64,000 nt of DNA from Mesorhabditis belari (lineage: Eukaryota > Nematoda > Chromadorea > Rhabditida > Rhabditidae). Positions within the stretch are counted from its first letter, which is position 1. Every line of letters begins with the position of its first letter. Of this stretch, positions 21,555 to 49,058 are shown in pieces. The stretch lies in the NCBI GenBank assembly GCA_958450365.1, contig CAUEEP010000895.1:372001-436000 (forward strand), given 5' to 3'. Made by a program: the position numbers and the translations under genes. The notes under the pieces were generated by a model. That model saw nothing but the letters and a program-made list of their open reading frames with translations. It had not been told where the DNA came from and made no database searches.

Positions 21555-24500
21555 ACGAAAATCTTAAATGTAGGCTTTACATGTACTTTTTATTTTGGAA
21601 TCATTTTGCCCAAGTAAAATTTTTACACCAAGCTAGTTTTTAGTTGTTGCTTCTTCTCTTTTCATTTCTGTCAACCTCATTTTTGATTTCTTTTTGTGAT
21701 CCTAATTTATTTCACTTCCGCGTTAATTTATTAGACATATTCACATCAAAGATGGGTTCCTTTTTTCATTCCCGACTTTCCAAACACACTAAATGTGATA
21801 GAATTTTTGTTTTGTCGCCCTTTTATCAGTATTTGTTGTCTTTTTTCGATTGTACCCCTCCCAATCAGAAGAAAAACTGGTTCCTTTGCTATCTCATTTA
21901 GACTGTGTTACTCCTGATTGACGAGCTTTTAAAAAGGTTTAGAAAAGCTACCATAATCCTGGATCCACGTTTTAGAAAACCAACTAAAGTAGTACAGTCT
22001 AATCTCATTTAATGTCTATAATTTATTTTCTTTCTTCCTGGTGTTAGATTAAATTGATCGTTTTTTGCTAACAAAAATTTTTAGTTTTGGAGAAGTTAAG
22101 AGGAATACAGGAATGAAAAACTGACAAGAAATTGACTTTGAAGATGAAGGATTACGGTAAAAAGTAAAATAGCTCGGAGACTAAAGTTCATTCTGTTTAG
22201 CACTAAGTTGACAACAGGTAATTTTACCGATGTTGGCCAATGGTCGCGAATAATGTAGCTGTTGTAGTGTGTGTCTTTCCCTGAAAATCTTACATCTCCA
22301 GTTGTGCTCTGTGTGAATGGATGGAGAATTGATGGAAGGATGAAAGAGTTTGTCGACATCTCCTCTTTTCCGATTTTTCTTCCTCTTCTGACCCCAGCGA
22401 CAGTTACAGAGGTGTTTCGGTAAACATTGCACATGAAAAAGAAATCGGGAAAAGACCCAAATGTCGATGTAGAACATAGAGAAAACACGGGCACAGACAG
22501 ACTTTTCTCCCCGGAGTTCAATCATCGTTTTCTCGTTTTTCCCGATTCTCATCAATTTCTCTCTTTCAAACGATTCTGACTTGTGCCTTGGCCGGGCTGG
22601 GCTCTGTTCATTGAACTAATGCTTTCGTGAGTTCAGCGAAACTGGAGATCGACTTATATTTTCGAAAACCGTCTAGTTCGATTTCTAGGCAAATACTAAA
22701 AACTGTGCTTTCTAAAACGAACTTTACCGTAATCATTGACTCTGGAAAAACGGAACGACTGTAGAAAGAGACACGTTTTATTTAGGAAACGGATTGCAAA
22801 AGGGGAATTTTTGTGCTTGCGCCGATAAATGCAAATCAGTGTGCAAATCATAATCGATCTACACAAAGCAGAGTTTGAAACGCTTCTTACTTTTCGGTTA
22901 AATTCGCTTGTACTTTTATATCAAAGTTTTGCTACTTTTGAAAAAGATATCGATAGTTGAAAAGCGGTTATCGATTAAGGTTAAAGATTTTTAAAATACA
23001 CTTGATGAGGGGGGAAAGAGATTCGATTGAAAAACTGAGCCGAATTTCTAGACTCAAAACTTTCAAATTTATCACTATCAATTTTTACTTTATCTTAAAA
23101 TTTAAAAAGTAATCTTAAATCAGATCTAAATCAGATTCAAATCAGATCCAAATCAGATCTAAATCAGATCAAAATAGATCAAAATAGATCAAAATCAGAT
23201 CTAAATCAGATCTAAATCTAACCAAACTGTTAACAGGCTTAGAGCAACGACTATAATGTACTATAATGATCAATTGGCATCAGGTAGGCCATTCTATAGG
23301 CATTTATTTGGCTCTGATCTTCTTGACATTTACTCATTTACTCATTGAGTCGTAAATTTATCTCAGAAAGCTTCAAATGAAACATTTGTTAACATTGTGC
23401 AATTTCGTTCTCGTCAACTTATTGAAGAAAAGTAGCTGAAAAAGTGATGAGCAAACACAGAAATCAGAGCCGATTTTTGGGTGGCACAAAATACTACAAG
23501 AAGGTGTCCACTCGTTAAACATTTTTCCAGAAAAAGAAGAGAAAAAGAGAAAAAAGGAGAAGGGATTCCCAAGAACACTTGGGTCCTTTCAAAGAAAAAT
23601 TGGAGAAAAGGAATTGGGAAAAAGAGGTGAAAAGTTACGTGGCTAAGAATTTCAATGTTTATTCCCGTGTCTTTTTTCCGAAAAGAGAGACTTTTCAACT
23701 CAAAGCACAAAAAAATTGGGTATATAGGAGGAGATCAGACTTCGGCAAGCGCTTCATTTTGGTCTCGAGTTTTCGAAAAATTTTGTGTTAGAACTTGAAT
23801 TTGAAAATTTCATCTTATTCTAATAAAGCCAGTACTTTTTCTCCTCTAGTTTTCTTTATATCTTTATATATTTATTTGCTTACTTTCTTTTATTAGTTAC
23901 TAGTTGCTATTTACTAGATTCTTTAGTTTTGTGTGCGCGCACAATCGCTCTCGATCTGGTAAAGCGCTTTGGTATAAGGTGCTTTCCTTATCTCTCTCTT
24001 ATATTTATTTAATTACTTTCTTTTATTAGTTACTAGTTACTAGTTGCTATTTACTATATTCTTTAGTTTTATCTTTACCAATCTACATTTCTAAATCGAT
24101 TTTTCATCAGTTGAAAGCTGTGGAAATTTTGAAGATAAAAATAAGTGCCTGAGTTTTTGGAAAAGTTTAGATCAATTAAAACCGAGATCTTCTCGTTGTA
24201 CCATTTACAGAACAAAAGAAAAATCCCTGTAAAATCCTTAGCGAGGTGTCCTTTGTCTCCACAATGTCTGCGAGGTGTCCACAATCGCTCTCGATCTAGT
24301 AAAGCGCTTTGGTATAAGATGCTTTCCTTATCCCTCTCTTTTCATTCTCTCAGAATCCCCTACTCCAATCAACTTCAATCTTCAATCAACAATCAACAAT
24401 TTGGTATCATTTGAAAGCCTGAAGCCTCGAAATCTCGAAAGTTAACTAAATTCTCGTAAAATGATATCAAATTGAAGATATTTAAACAATTTCACCGTGA

Positions 24501-24737
24501 ATCTGATGACGAAAACGAATCTGATGACTGGACGCAAACCCTCGTCTTTTATCGTGCAATTATAGATATTGGTGATGCATTGGTTTACAAAGCATCCAAT
24601 TTCATCGTATCATTCGTATCCACCCAATGCACAAATCACAAATATCTCTTTCCAGAACAAAATCCCTCTGAATGAGCTGATTGAAACGATTGAATTCAAC
24701 GATAATTTTCTGATCGAGCAAATTCGGGACGCCAACA
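21555..24737. other. Intergenic DNA between ERMP1-like and P-glycoprotein genes
   Basis: ERMP1-like 3' UTR, then no supported gene. It holds an AAATCAGATCT array (23110-23225), one arm of a widely spaced inverted repeat (23201-23350), and a direct repeat with CACAATCGCTCTCGATCT at about 23940-23990 and 24280-24340. A TTTCCAG acceptor at 24656 is a plausible trans-splice site for the P-glycoprotein transcript; the upstream ATG at 24673 is followed almost at once by TGA. Confidence 0.5.
23201..23350. repeat. Left arm of a 3 kb-spaced inverted repeat
   Basis: Segment TTAACAGGCTTAGAGCAACG through TTTACTCATTTACTCATTG is found again, reverse-complemented, at about 26316-26475. The intervening 3 kb includes the first three P-glycoprotein exons. 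Confidence 0.8.
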
Positions 24738-40826
<16,089 letters not shown>

Positions 40827-41339
40827 AAGAAAAACATTCAATCTTTCAATCTTACAATCTTTCAATCTTTCAATTCAATCATTTACAATCTTCATTTACA
40901 TTCTCTGCTCAGCTTTGTATTTTAATGTTACTGCGATTGTTTGCTTGAAAGAAAATCCCGAATTTGAAACAATTCTCTAGAGAAAACTCCAGACTTTATC
41001 TCTCACGGGTATTTGTTTTTTTTAAAGATGTCAATTTGAAATGTGTGAATTTGAAAAATACTGTAATAAAATTTTATTTCTACTTTCGTTAATCAACAAT
41101 CAATTCAATTGAATAAAACAATTGAATAAAACAATTGAATAAAAGAACTCAATAAAAGAACTCAATAAAACAATTGAATAAAAGAACTCTAAAAGAACTC
41201 AATAAAATTTAAGCTTTAATCGATTTGCTTTTGGGATCTATTTTTGCCTGAAATTTGGCTGATTAGAAATTCGATATTTTGACGAAAACTAATTGAAATA
41301 CTCAGCCTATATACTATATAGAAAAGATAGTTGGCATTA

Positions 41340-41777
41340 GTCCAACAAAGCCGGGTCACGGGTCGGGTCAGCGGGTCATCCGGGAAAAAAGAGCCGGGTC
41401 GCGGGTCGGGTCAGCGGGTCACTTTTGACCCGACCCGCTGCCCATGTCTATGTCTTGTGTGTCTGCCCATGTCTTTTCAGATAATCCCACAAAGTGGATA
41501 GTGAAAAAGATATAGAAAAGATATATAGTATCTTTTAAAGATATATACTATTTTTAAAAGATATATACTATATATCTTTTCTATATCTTTTTCACTATCG
41601 ACTTTGTGGGATTATCTGAAAAGACATGGGCAGACACACAAGACATAAACATGGGCAGCGGGTCGGGGTCGGGTGGGTCGGGTCGGGTCAAAAGTGACCC
41701 CTTGACCCGCCCCGACCCGGCTTTTTTCCCGGATGACCCGCTGACCCGACCCGTGACCCGGCCCAACTTTTTTGGAC
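41340..41777. mobile_element. 438 bp GC-rich palindromic MITE
   Basis: Inverted repeats of about 190 bp start GTCCAA and contain repeated CGGGTCGGGTC words. TA flanks both ends (41338-41339, 41778-41779). The centre is a TATATACTAT-rich palindrome. The arms contain several GGGTC / GACCC tandem words, very unlike the local AT-rich DNA. Confidence 0.85.
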
Positions 41778-41902
41778 TAGTATAAAAACTATCTAAAAAA
41801 TCTATATAGTATATAGTATATAGTATATAGTATATAGTATATAGTATATAGTATATAGTAGATAGTCTTTTCTATATAGTCTTTTCCATATATAGTATAT
41901 TA

Positions 41903-42410
41903 GGTGTGCAAAAGTCTTTTTCATTTTTTTCGTACTTCTTTAGAAAAATAACAAAGCCATCAATTAACCTATGGTTTCCTAAATGAAAAGTGTTTATTTT
42001 CAATTTCCCATCTTTTAAGTCAATTTGGGGGTTCACTTTCAAGCAAATTCGAGGAGTGAAAACGGGTTTTTCATAAAAATCTATAAAACCTCTATAAAGA
42101 TCGGCTGAACAATTTCTCTGAAAATCTGAAAAAATATCTAACTTTTTGTGCTCTATCTTTTATTTATTAACATCAAGATTGGTTTCCTTAGCTAAAGCGT
42201 CTAAAATGCATCATCGAGCCGTCGCCTTTTTTGACTACCCGACTTCAGGCTCTCAAAAAAATCTAGACATAAGACATTTTAAACTCGTTTTAATGTCATT
42301 TTGCAGAAAAATAATTGGCCTTTCGAATGCAATAAACCGTTGTTCAATTGGTGCATTTGTTACTTTTTAACGGAAGTACGAAAAAAATGAAAAAGACTTT
42401 TGCATCAACC
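41903..42410. mobile_element. 508 bp mariner-type MITE
   Basis: Inverted repeats GGTTGATGCAAAAGTC (right, complemented) and GGTGTGCAAAAGTC (left), continuing TTTTTCATTTTTTTCGTACTTC, with TA at both flanks. The terminus resembles the mariner at 44478. Interior has no intact transposase. Confidence 0.85.
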
Positions 42411-42439
42411 TAATAGTATATAGACTTTGTGCCATTATC

Positions 42440-42910
42440 TGAAAAGAGCACCGTTCAAAAAAGCGCCTTTTAAAAGAGCACCAATGCAAAAACGCTCAAA
42501 AGAGCGCGACTAGATTTTTGCGCCCCAATTTTTTTCACTTTTTCTTGATGTTTTTGCTGGTTTTTTTTAATGTTTATTTACATTTTTAATTAAAAAAAAC
42601 GACGGGAATTCGAATTAGCCGTTGGTTTTGGCAGAAAATCACCGGCAATTAAGGCTTCAAAAGAAATATTTTTTGTTATTTGTTTTCATTTATTGTCTGT
42701 TTTTAATTTTAATCTAAAGAAACTAATCAAGAATCGCCTCACTGGTAAGGCCTGGTGCTCTTTTAAGCAGCGCTCTTTTAAACGGCGCTCTTTCAAACGG
42801 CGCTCTTTCAAACGGCGCTCTTTTGATCACGGCGCCTTTCAAACGGCGCTCTTTTAAACAGCGCTCTTTTGATCACGGCGCCTTTTAAGCAGCACTTTTT
42901 TGATCTAGTC
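42440..42910. mobile_element. Degenerate palindromic element with GGCGCTCTTT repeats
   Basis: The left part has AAAAGCGCC and AAAGAGCACC words; the right part (42750-42900) has about eight GGCGCTCTTTCAAAC units in the opposite sense. Ends cannot be placed exactly. Confidence 0.6.
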
Positions 42911-43750
42911 CCTACTCTGTATCCATGAATCTTTCACAATCCGAATCTTTAAAGCTATCAAAGGTAAGCTCAAATATTACTAAAAGCAAGTACAGCTTAA
43001 AACAATGATAGCTTCATAATCACAACTCAAAACAGTACTTTATTTTGTTAGAGTACATCTCAAAAACGATGATACCACCAAGTACATAAAAAAGCAGAAA
43101 TCTAGGCTCGTTTACTAGTCTATTTTTGGCACCAAAGGGTCAAAAATGAACGAAATTAAGATATCCCCACCGTAATCAACCAAAAAAAAGCAGATTTAGA
43201 TTTTTTTCTCAACAAAATGATCACTTACTAAGGGATCATCAGGGAAAAAAATGCTGTGTGAAAGTGAAAATTTATGAAAAAAAACGTATTTTGAACGTTT
43301 TTAAATTTGAAAAAGTTAGTAAAGTTGCAAATTTTTGACTCAAAATTGAAAATTGAAATGAAAATTGAATCAAATTGCACAAAAATTGAAATCAAAATTG
43401 AAATGAAATTCAATCAAAATTGAATCAAATCTCAAGAAGTACCAAAAGGATTCAAAGTTTTTTTTTTTATTTAATCAAAATAATCAAATTTTTGCGTCAA
43501 TGACAGGAAAATTATTGTAAAAAATCGGAAAATGAAATCAAAATTTGATTTGTTTTTGTAAATTTTGACGTTTGATTTGATTTCATTTGAGAAATTTACG
43601 TTTTTTTGAGCCGTGGGTGGATGGGTTCTGTATTTTTTTGGCTTTTTCATTGCTTTTTGATTCGTTTTTGTTTCATTTTTCTTTCACATTTGTTTCTGAT
43701 TTCCTTAAAAACTTTTGAATTTTTACTTTTCTTTAGCTGATATTTTTGAG

Positions 43751-46700
43751 ATGAGCTCTTCATCAACATCTTCATTAAATCAAAGCCTTCTTGATTTGGG
43801 AACACTTCACGTTCAGGATTATATTATTATTTATACAGGTTTGAATTTTAAAAAAATTGAAATTTATGTTCGTTAAAAGTTAGTGCATTATAGAAAATGG
43901 AAAAGAAAAAGAAAAAATGAAAAGATTTGGGAAAGAAATCGATCCTTATAAGCTTTTTTCGCCTGCGTCAAGCATGTGATGGTGGTGTAGTGGTTAGGAG
44001 TCTCGCTTGCGAAACCAGCCAAAGGGTCTTCGCTCGGGTTCGATCCCTCTCCTCTTCTTTTCATTTATTTTTATGTTTCATTTGTGTATCTACAAGAGTT
44101 CCCGTTCTTTGTTCACTTTCTTTATGACTGTCTTTGTCACTGTCTTTATCACTGTCACTGTCTGTTCTTTGTCTGAATCATCATCTTCTTCAATCTTCTA
44201 ATTTCTTCTTCACTTTCAACAACGTGATCATATTGAAGAATGCTATAAAAATGGAGAATCTTCCTTTCGATCGAGGGGTCCCCTTCATCTTTCACATTCT
44301 AAGTCACAATATACAATAATCTTCTTTCAGGTGTTGTCATTTTCTTTATTCTCTTGGTTATCGGGCTGATCTCTGTCAATTTATTTCTCTTCATTCTCTT
44401 CAAAGGACGAGCGCTTTTCGCTGAGGTTTCGTTAACAAGATTTCACTTAATTTAACTAAATCATAGATAAACTATTAGGTTGGTGCAAAAGAAATTTCGG
44501 TCGATATAAAATGTTCTTATTTTTTTAATCTGAAGAGCTTATTTGATGTTCTTTTGTGCATTTGTACTCTTGGATATTTACTTTATTTTCGCATTTTTTC
44601 AAAGTCAGAGCTTTCACTTTTTAATTGATTTTTGCTTTAGATCATGGTGGATCAAAAGTATGTTCTGCGCACGTGTCTTCTCTATGACTTCAAAATGGGC
44701 AAAAACGCTGCTGATTCACATCGTGATCTCTGTTCCGCCTTTGGAGAACAGGTTATCACCGAAAGATCATGCCAGCTCTGGTTTGCCCAATTCCGAGATG
44801 GTAATGAATCCCTTGAAGACGAATCGCATGGACATCGTGCCACAGCCATCGACAACAATGAATTGGAACAATTAATTGAAGCTGATCCAATGCAAACAAC
44901 ACGAGAACTTGCCAAACATCTCCAATTCAACAATTGTACGCCATTTGGAAATAATTGGAAAGACAAATCGTAATGGACAATGGGTTCCACATCAATTGAG
45001 TGTTGAGAATTTGGGAGCACGCGTTCCGATCAGCCATATCTTGCTCCAGAAGTCGAAAAGAAGCCATTTTTTTTTGAGAATATCTTGACGATGGATGAGA
45101 AGTGGATTCACTTTGATAATACTTCTCGAAAAAGGCAATGGCTGAGCAAAGGTCAAGCGCCAATTCCAACTCCAAAGCCGGATTATCATGGGCGCAAAGT
45201 GATGTTGTCTTGCTGGTGGAATATCAATGGACTTGTTCATTTTGAATTATTAGAGCCCGGAAAAACAGTCGATTCATCTTATTTTATTCAACAACTCAAG
45301 AAGGTTGACGAAATTTTGCGTGAAAAAGGCCTAAATCCCTCAACTATCAACTTTCTCCGTGATAATTCTCCAGCTCACACGGCAAAAACCTCTTGTAAGG
45401 AACTAGAGAAGCTAGGATGGAAGGTCTTACCACATGCGCCGTATAGTCCAGACTTAGCACCCTCCGATTTTCACCTTTTCAGATCGATGCAACATTCCCT
45501 TGAGAATTGCCAGTTTAAGAATGCAAAAGAAGTCGAAAATTGGGTGACCAACTACTTTGCATCACAGAATCAAGCGTTCTTTGAGAAGGGGATCCGCAAT
45601 CTGAAGCAACGTTGGAGGGATGTCATAGATAATAATGGTGCTTATTGTTTTAAATAAATTGTTATCAAAAAAAATTTTGGATGACTTTAATGTTTGTAAA
45701 AAAACGAAATTTCATTTGCACCAACCTAGTAGAACTTCAATTAAGCCAAAGAAATTAGCGTATAATTCTTAAATCTTTAAACTTTCAGTACGCTTTTTTC
45801 ACGATCGTTTGGCAAGTGATCATCGTGAATGAGATTCATCTAATAGCACAGGTTTTTTTGAACATTTTATTTCTATGACTAGTAAATAACTAAGTTGTTA
45901 TTTACTATAACTAGTAAATAACAACAAGACAATAACAACAAGTTTCTCTATGACAATAACTAGTAAATCTATGTTTAAATAATGAATAAATCTACCGTAA
46001 CCCTAGCTGTAAATTTATTTCTCTTTTCTTAATCTTTCGAACTCTTTTCTCTGTCAATTTATTTCTCTTTTCTTAATCTTTCGAATATTCCAGGCGACTA
46101 CCGTATTCCCTCTAATGATCATCATTTCGACGCCAAATTCGGCTCAATTTCTCGTCATTTGGAGCACGATCGGGATTGAGATCATCAAATTTACCGGTTT
46201 CTTTTGAATCTACTTTGTGCTCTAGTTTTCTTTTCAACAAACCTTTTCTAGTGCATTGAATTCTTCATTTCCACCCATAGCAACGATTTTTGAAAAAATA
46301 GAGAGCTCAGCGCATGAGAAAGTGTTTATTTTGCAGGGGTTTAAAGTAAATGATTGAAGAAAAAATTTCAGACGAGGCAGTGATCTATTTCAATCTACTA
46401 ATGTCTTCAAATCGTTTCGTCATTTTTGTTGCTCCTCGTTTTTCTCTCCTTTTCGAGGGGTAAACAAAAAAAGTTTCAAAAAATGCTTAAATGCTCTCTA
46501 AATTACAGGAAAAACCTCAAAATCTGTGTCTTTATTGTTTGGCTTTTTGTGTTAACAACAGTGATAATTCGTTTCGTTTTGGGATTATTTTTGAGTGTTA
46601 TTTTCCCAGAAAATCAGTCAATCATCGCTTCGCTCAATGCAGGAATTGAAACGGTGAATCTTGAGGCTTATAGAAAAACAAGTTTCGGCAAACCGAACCT

Positions 46701-48907
46701 ATAAGAAGGCACCACGCTGATCGGGCATCAAAAGCAGCGATAGCCTAGGGGATAGTGTGCTAGACTCTAAAAACCTATCGAGGTTTTTCCTCGCGGGCTC
46801 AAATCCGCTTGCAGCCTAGTTTTTTCCCTTTACAAGTATAATGTTTTGAATTGATTTTACTGGCTTTTTAGCTAGCTTGCGAAAATCGATGAAACAATAA
46901 ACTCTTTCAGACCTTTAACATCCTCTGTTTCACTCTTCCACTTCAGGCTTAAAACTAATCGAAAGACAAAATTCGGCAAACAAAACCTATAAGAAGGCAC
47001 CACACTGATCGCCATCCAAAGCAGCGAAAGCCTAGGGGATAGTGTGCTAGAAACCTATGCCGAGTTTTTCTCGCGGGTTCAAATCCGCTTGCCGCGTAAT
47101 TTTTTCTTTTTACAAGTATAATGTTTTGAATTTTGATTTTTAGCTAGATTTTTAGCTAGATTACTGGCTTTTTAGCTAGATTTCGAAAATCGGTGAAACA
47201 ATAACCTCTTGCAGACCTTTAACATCCTCTGTTTCACTCTTCCACTTCTCATTTTCTCCACCTATTGCTACATCGCATTTGTGATTCGAAAAAAGCGAAA
47301 AATGCACTCAAAAAACAAATCAAAGACTGAAATGGCTTTTCTCAAGCAAGCAGCCATTATTGCCTTTTCGTTGGAGGTGAGTCGGGTTCTAAAATTGAAA
47401 CTTTAGATCAAGCTGTTAGATTATAAAGCTGTCTAAAGCTTATCAAGCTGTTAGATTGCCTACATCATTTTGTCTAACTTTGTTAGACAATGCAATTGCT
47501 ATGCACTTGACTATGCACTATGGAATCGCTTCGATCAATGCATTTGCAATTGCCTTTTGTGTTATTGAGTTTGATGAAATCCGATAATGCCATAATGACT
47601 TCCCTTTCCCCAAAAAGATCGAGTTGAATTCTGTTTAGAATAGCAACAAATCTAACAATTAACAATTCGTAAATCTATAACAAATCTATTGAAAATCTTT
47701 TCCAGATGACTCGGATCACAGAGACAGTGGTGGCTCGAGTGCAACCATTGCTTTACAATGTCGAGTGGGCGATGTGGGTGGTGGGCATTGTGGGAAGTGA
47801 TGTCATGATATCGGTGAGGTCATTGGGAATCCATTTCCATTCCATAATCAATTTGATATTTGTGTTAAACTAGTTCAAGAGTCAGCAATGGTCTAGTTCT
47901 AGTTAAAGATTGCAAACAAAACGTGCAAACTACAGTACAGTGAGAATCCCACTCAAAAAAGTGGTGCTTTTTTTGTTGAGTTCAAACTTTAGATGTAGAT
48001 CTCGTAGATTTAAGTGATATATAGCATTTGAAAGCTCTCATTGAGCTCTACAAAATGTGCTATAATCGTTTGAGAAGACGATAGTTTTCTTCAACTTATA
48101 GGAGCTTCTATGAAAGCAAGAATTTTGCCTGGGTTTAGGCTTGATCTGATTAGATGAGAGGCTTGATCTGATCAGATCAGAGGCTTGATCTGATTAGATG
48201 AGAGGCTTGATCTGATCAGATCAGAGGCTTGATCTGATTAGATGAGAGGCTTGATCTGATCAGATGAAAGGCTTGATCTGATTAGATGAGAGGCTTGATC
48301 TGATCAGATGAGAGGCTTGATCTAAATAGGTTAGCTATTCTGATTCCGATTTTGAATCAAGCACTAAAGTGGCTTCATCAAGTAGAAGAATCTTTGAATT
48401 TCTTACAACAGCTCGAGCAATTACAACAACAGCAATTCGTTGTTTGTTCGTTGCTCGTTGTTGCTCGTTGTTAGCTAGTAGAAATCTTGAAATCTTAAGT
48501 AAAAAGTCTTTTTTATACTAGTTTTTCAGTTCAATCAATTCTTGAAAACAAATCCAACCAAATCAAGATCAATTTCTGAACCTTTATCTTTTCCTTTCCA
48601 GAATCAAATCCTCAATTCACTTCTTTTTCTTACGACAAATCGAATGGTTCGAAAAGTTTTAATGGAAATGTTTAGTCAAAAGAAAACGAAAGAGAAAAGT
48701 CAAGATTCGCGAAATATACAGGTAAATTTTGATCATTCTACTAATTTCTTTTCAAAAATTCAGTCAAATCATCACAAAAATCGTCATTCATTTACATCAA
48801 AAATGACTTTTTCATTTCCTTCTGATCCTTTTCCCTCAATTGCTCCAATTTCTCCAATTCTTTCAATTCCTTCAATTTCTCCAATTTCTTCACTATCAAT
48901 TCAATAA
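43751..48907 (+). CDS. Seven-transmembrane chemoreceptor-like protein (nematode serpentine receptor)
   Basis: Ten exons (43751-43838, 44331-44425, 45789-45851, 46094-46196, 46372-46459, 46509-46653, 47215-47376, 47706-47813, 48602-48721, 48764-48907) give 371 residues in frame. After a Ser-rich extracellular N-terminus come seven hydrophobic segments: IFFILLVIGLISVNLFLF; FFTIVWQVIIVNEIHLIA; FPLMIIIS and LVIWSTIGIEII; YFNLLMSSNRFVIFVAP, with an NR motif at the TM3 cytoplasmic end like Srx/Srw receptors; VFIVWLFVLTTVIIRFVLG; FTLPLLIFSTYCYIAFVI; then WAMWVVGIVGSDVMI with NSLLFLTTNR. A Lys-rich and Ser/Pro/Phe-rich cytoplasmic tail follows. Likely a chemosensory or neuropeptide-type GPCR; the exact class is uncertain. 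AATAAA at 48960-48965. Introns hold a mariner and tRNA-like sequences. Confidence 0.82.
43968..44055 (+). tRNA. tRNA-like sequence in receptor intron 1
   Basis: A-box GGTGTAGTGGTTAGG and B-box GGGTTCGATCCC, with about 88 bp total and an extra 15-20 bp before the T-arm, as in class II tRNAs. Acceptor pairing is poor. Confidence 0.45.
44478..45726 (+). mobile_element. Full-length mariner element, inactivated
   Basis: The 1249 bp element has inverted termini GGTTGGTGCAAAAGAAATTT / AAATTTCATTTGCACCAACC and TA on both flanks, inside receptor intron 2. The transposase begins at 44644 (MVDQKYVLRTCLLYDFKMGK) with the N-terminal helix-turn-helix region. It shifts frame near 44935 and again in a T run near 45070, then continues to 45657. 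Catalytic motifs remain: TMDEKW, RDNSPAHTA and YSPDLAPSDFHLF, consistent with the DD34D triad. Two shifts make it non-functional as written, though both are small and one lies in a T run that could be a sequencing error. Confidence 0.95.
46676..46950. repeat. First copy of a tandem duplication with tRNA-like and exon 7 start
   Basis: About 270 bp repeated at 46971-47249: TTCGGCAAAC, CCTATAAGAAGGCACCAC, the tRNA-like AGCCTAGGGGATAGTGTGCT, and the start of receptor exon 7 (ACCTTTAACATCCTCTGTTT). This copy has the acceptor CTCTTTCAG and about 35 exon bases, then breaks off. Confidence 0.9.
46729..46820 (+). tRNA. tRNA-like sequence with variable-arm hairpin (copy 1; copy 2 at 47022-47100)
   Basis: A-box-like AGCCTAGGGGATAG, B-box-like GGGCTCAAATCC and a clear CGAGG-TTTTTC-CCTCG-type hairpin between anticodon and T-arm positions, which is the class II layout. 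Copy 2 keeps GGGTTCAAATCC but has lost part of the anticodon region. Confidence 0.45.
48134..48330. repeat. 22 bp GAGGCTTGATCTGATCAGAT array
   Basis: About nine alternating units (GATCAGATCA / GATTAGATGA) in receptor intron 8. Confidence 0.9.
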
Positions 48908-49058
48908 ATTTCTATATTTTTATCGATTTTTATGTGAAAAATGAACAAAAAAAAATGCAAATAAAGAGTTTAAAAAATAAAGAAAAAGATTCAAACATCG
49001 ATCGATTTAAAAACAAGAAGATCTGAATGTTTGCATTCGTGCGAAGATACAAGCAAAA
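48895..49058. repeat. Duplicated receptor 3' end, copy 1 (copy 2 at 49555-49720)
   Basis: About 164 bp including the receptor's last codons, stop codon and polyadenylation signal recurs at 49555-49720 with only a few differences. The 500 bp between contains a palindrome with CACTTTCGCGCGTC arms (about 49285-49505) and CAGTACTGGACAATGAA repeats. Confidence 0.9.

Larger units (their letters stand above)
40827..43750. other. Intergenic DNA between P-glycoprotein and receptor genes
   Basis: P-glycoprotein 3' UTR with AATAAA at 41065-41070 and an AACAATTGAATAAA array (41098-41210). Three palindromic elements follow (listed). From 42910 to 43740 I see only AT-rich sequence with repeated AAAATTGAAAT words at 43330-43430. 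Confidence 0.5.

Noticed and set aside
22096..22555. Two overlapping minus-strand frames of over 120 codons
   Set aside because: No homology cue, no plausible start or splice context, and composition like the AT-rich spacer.
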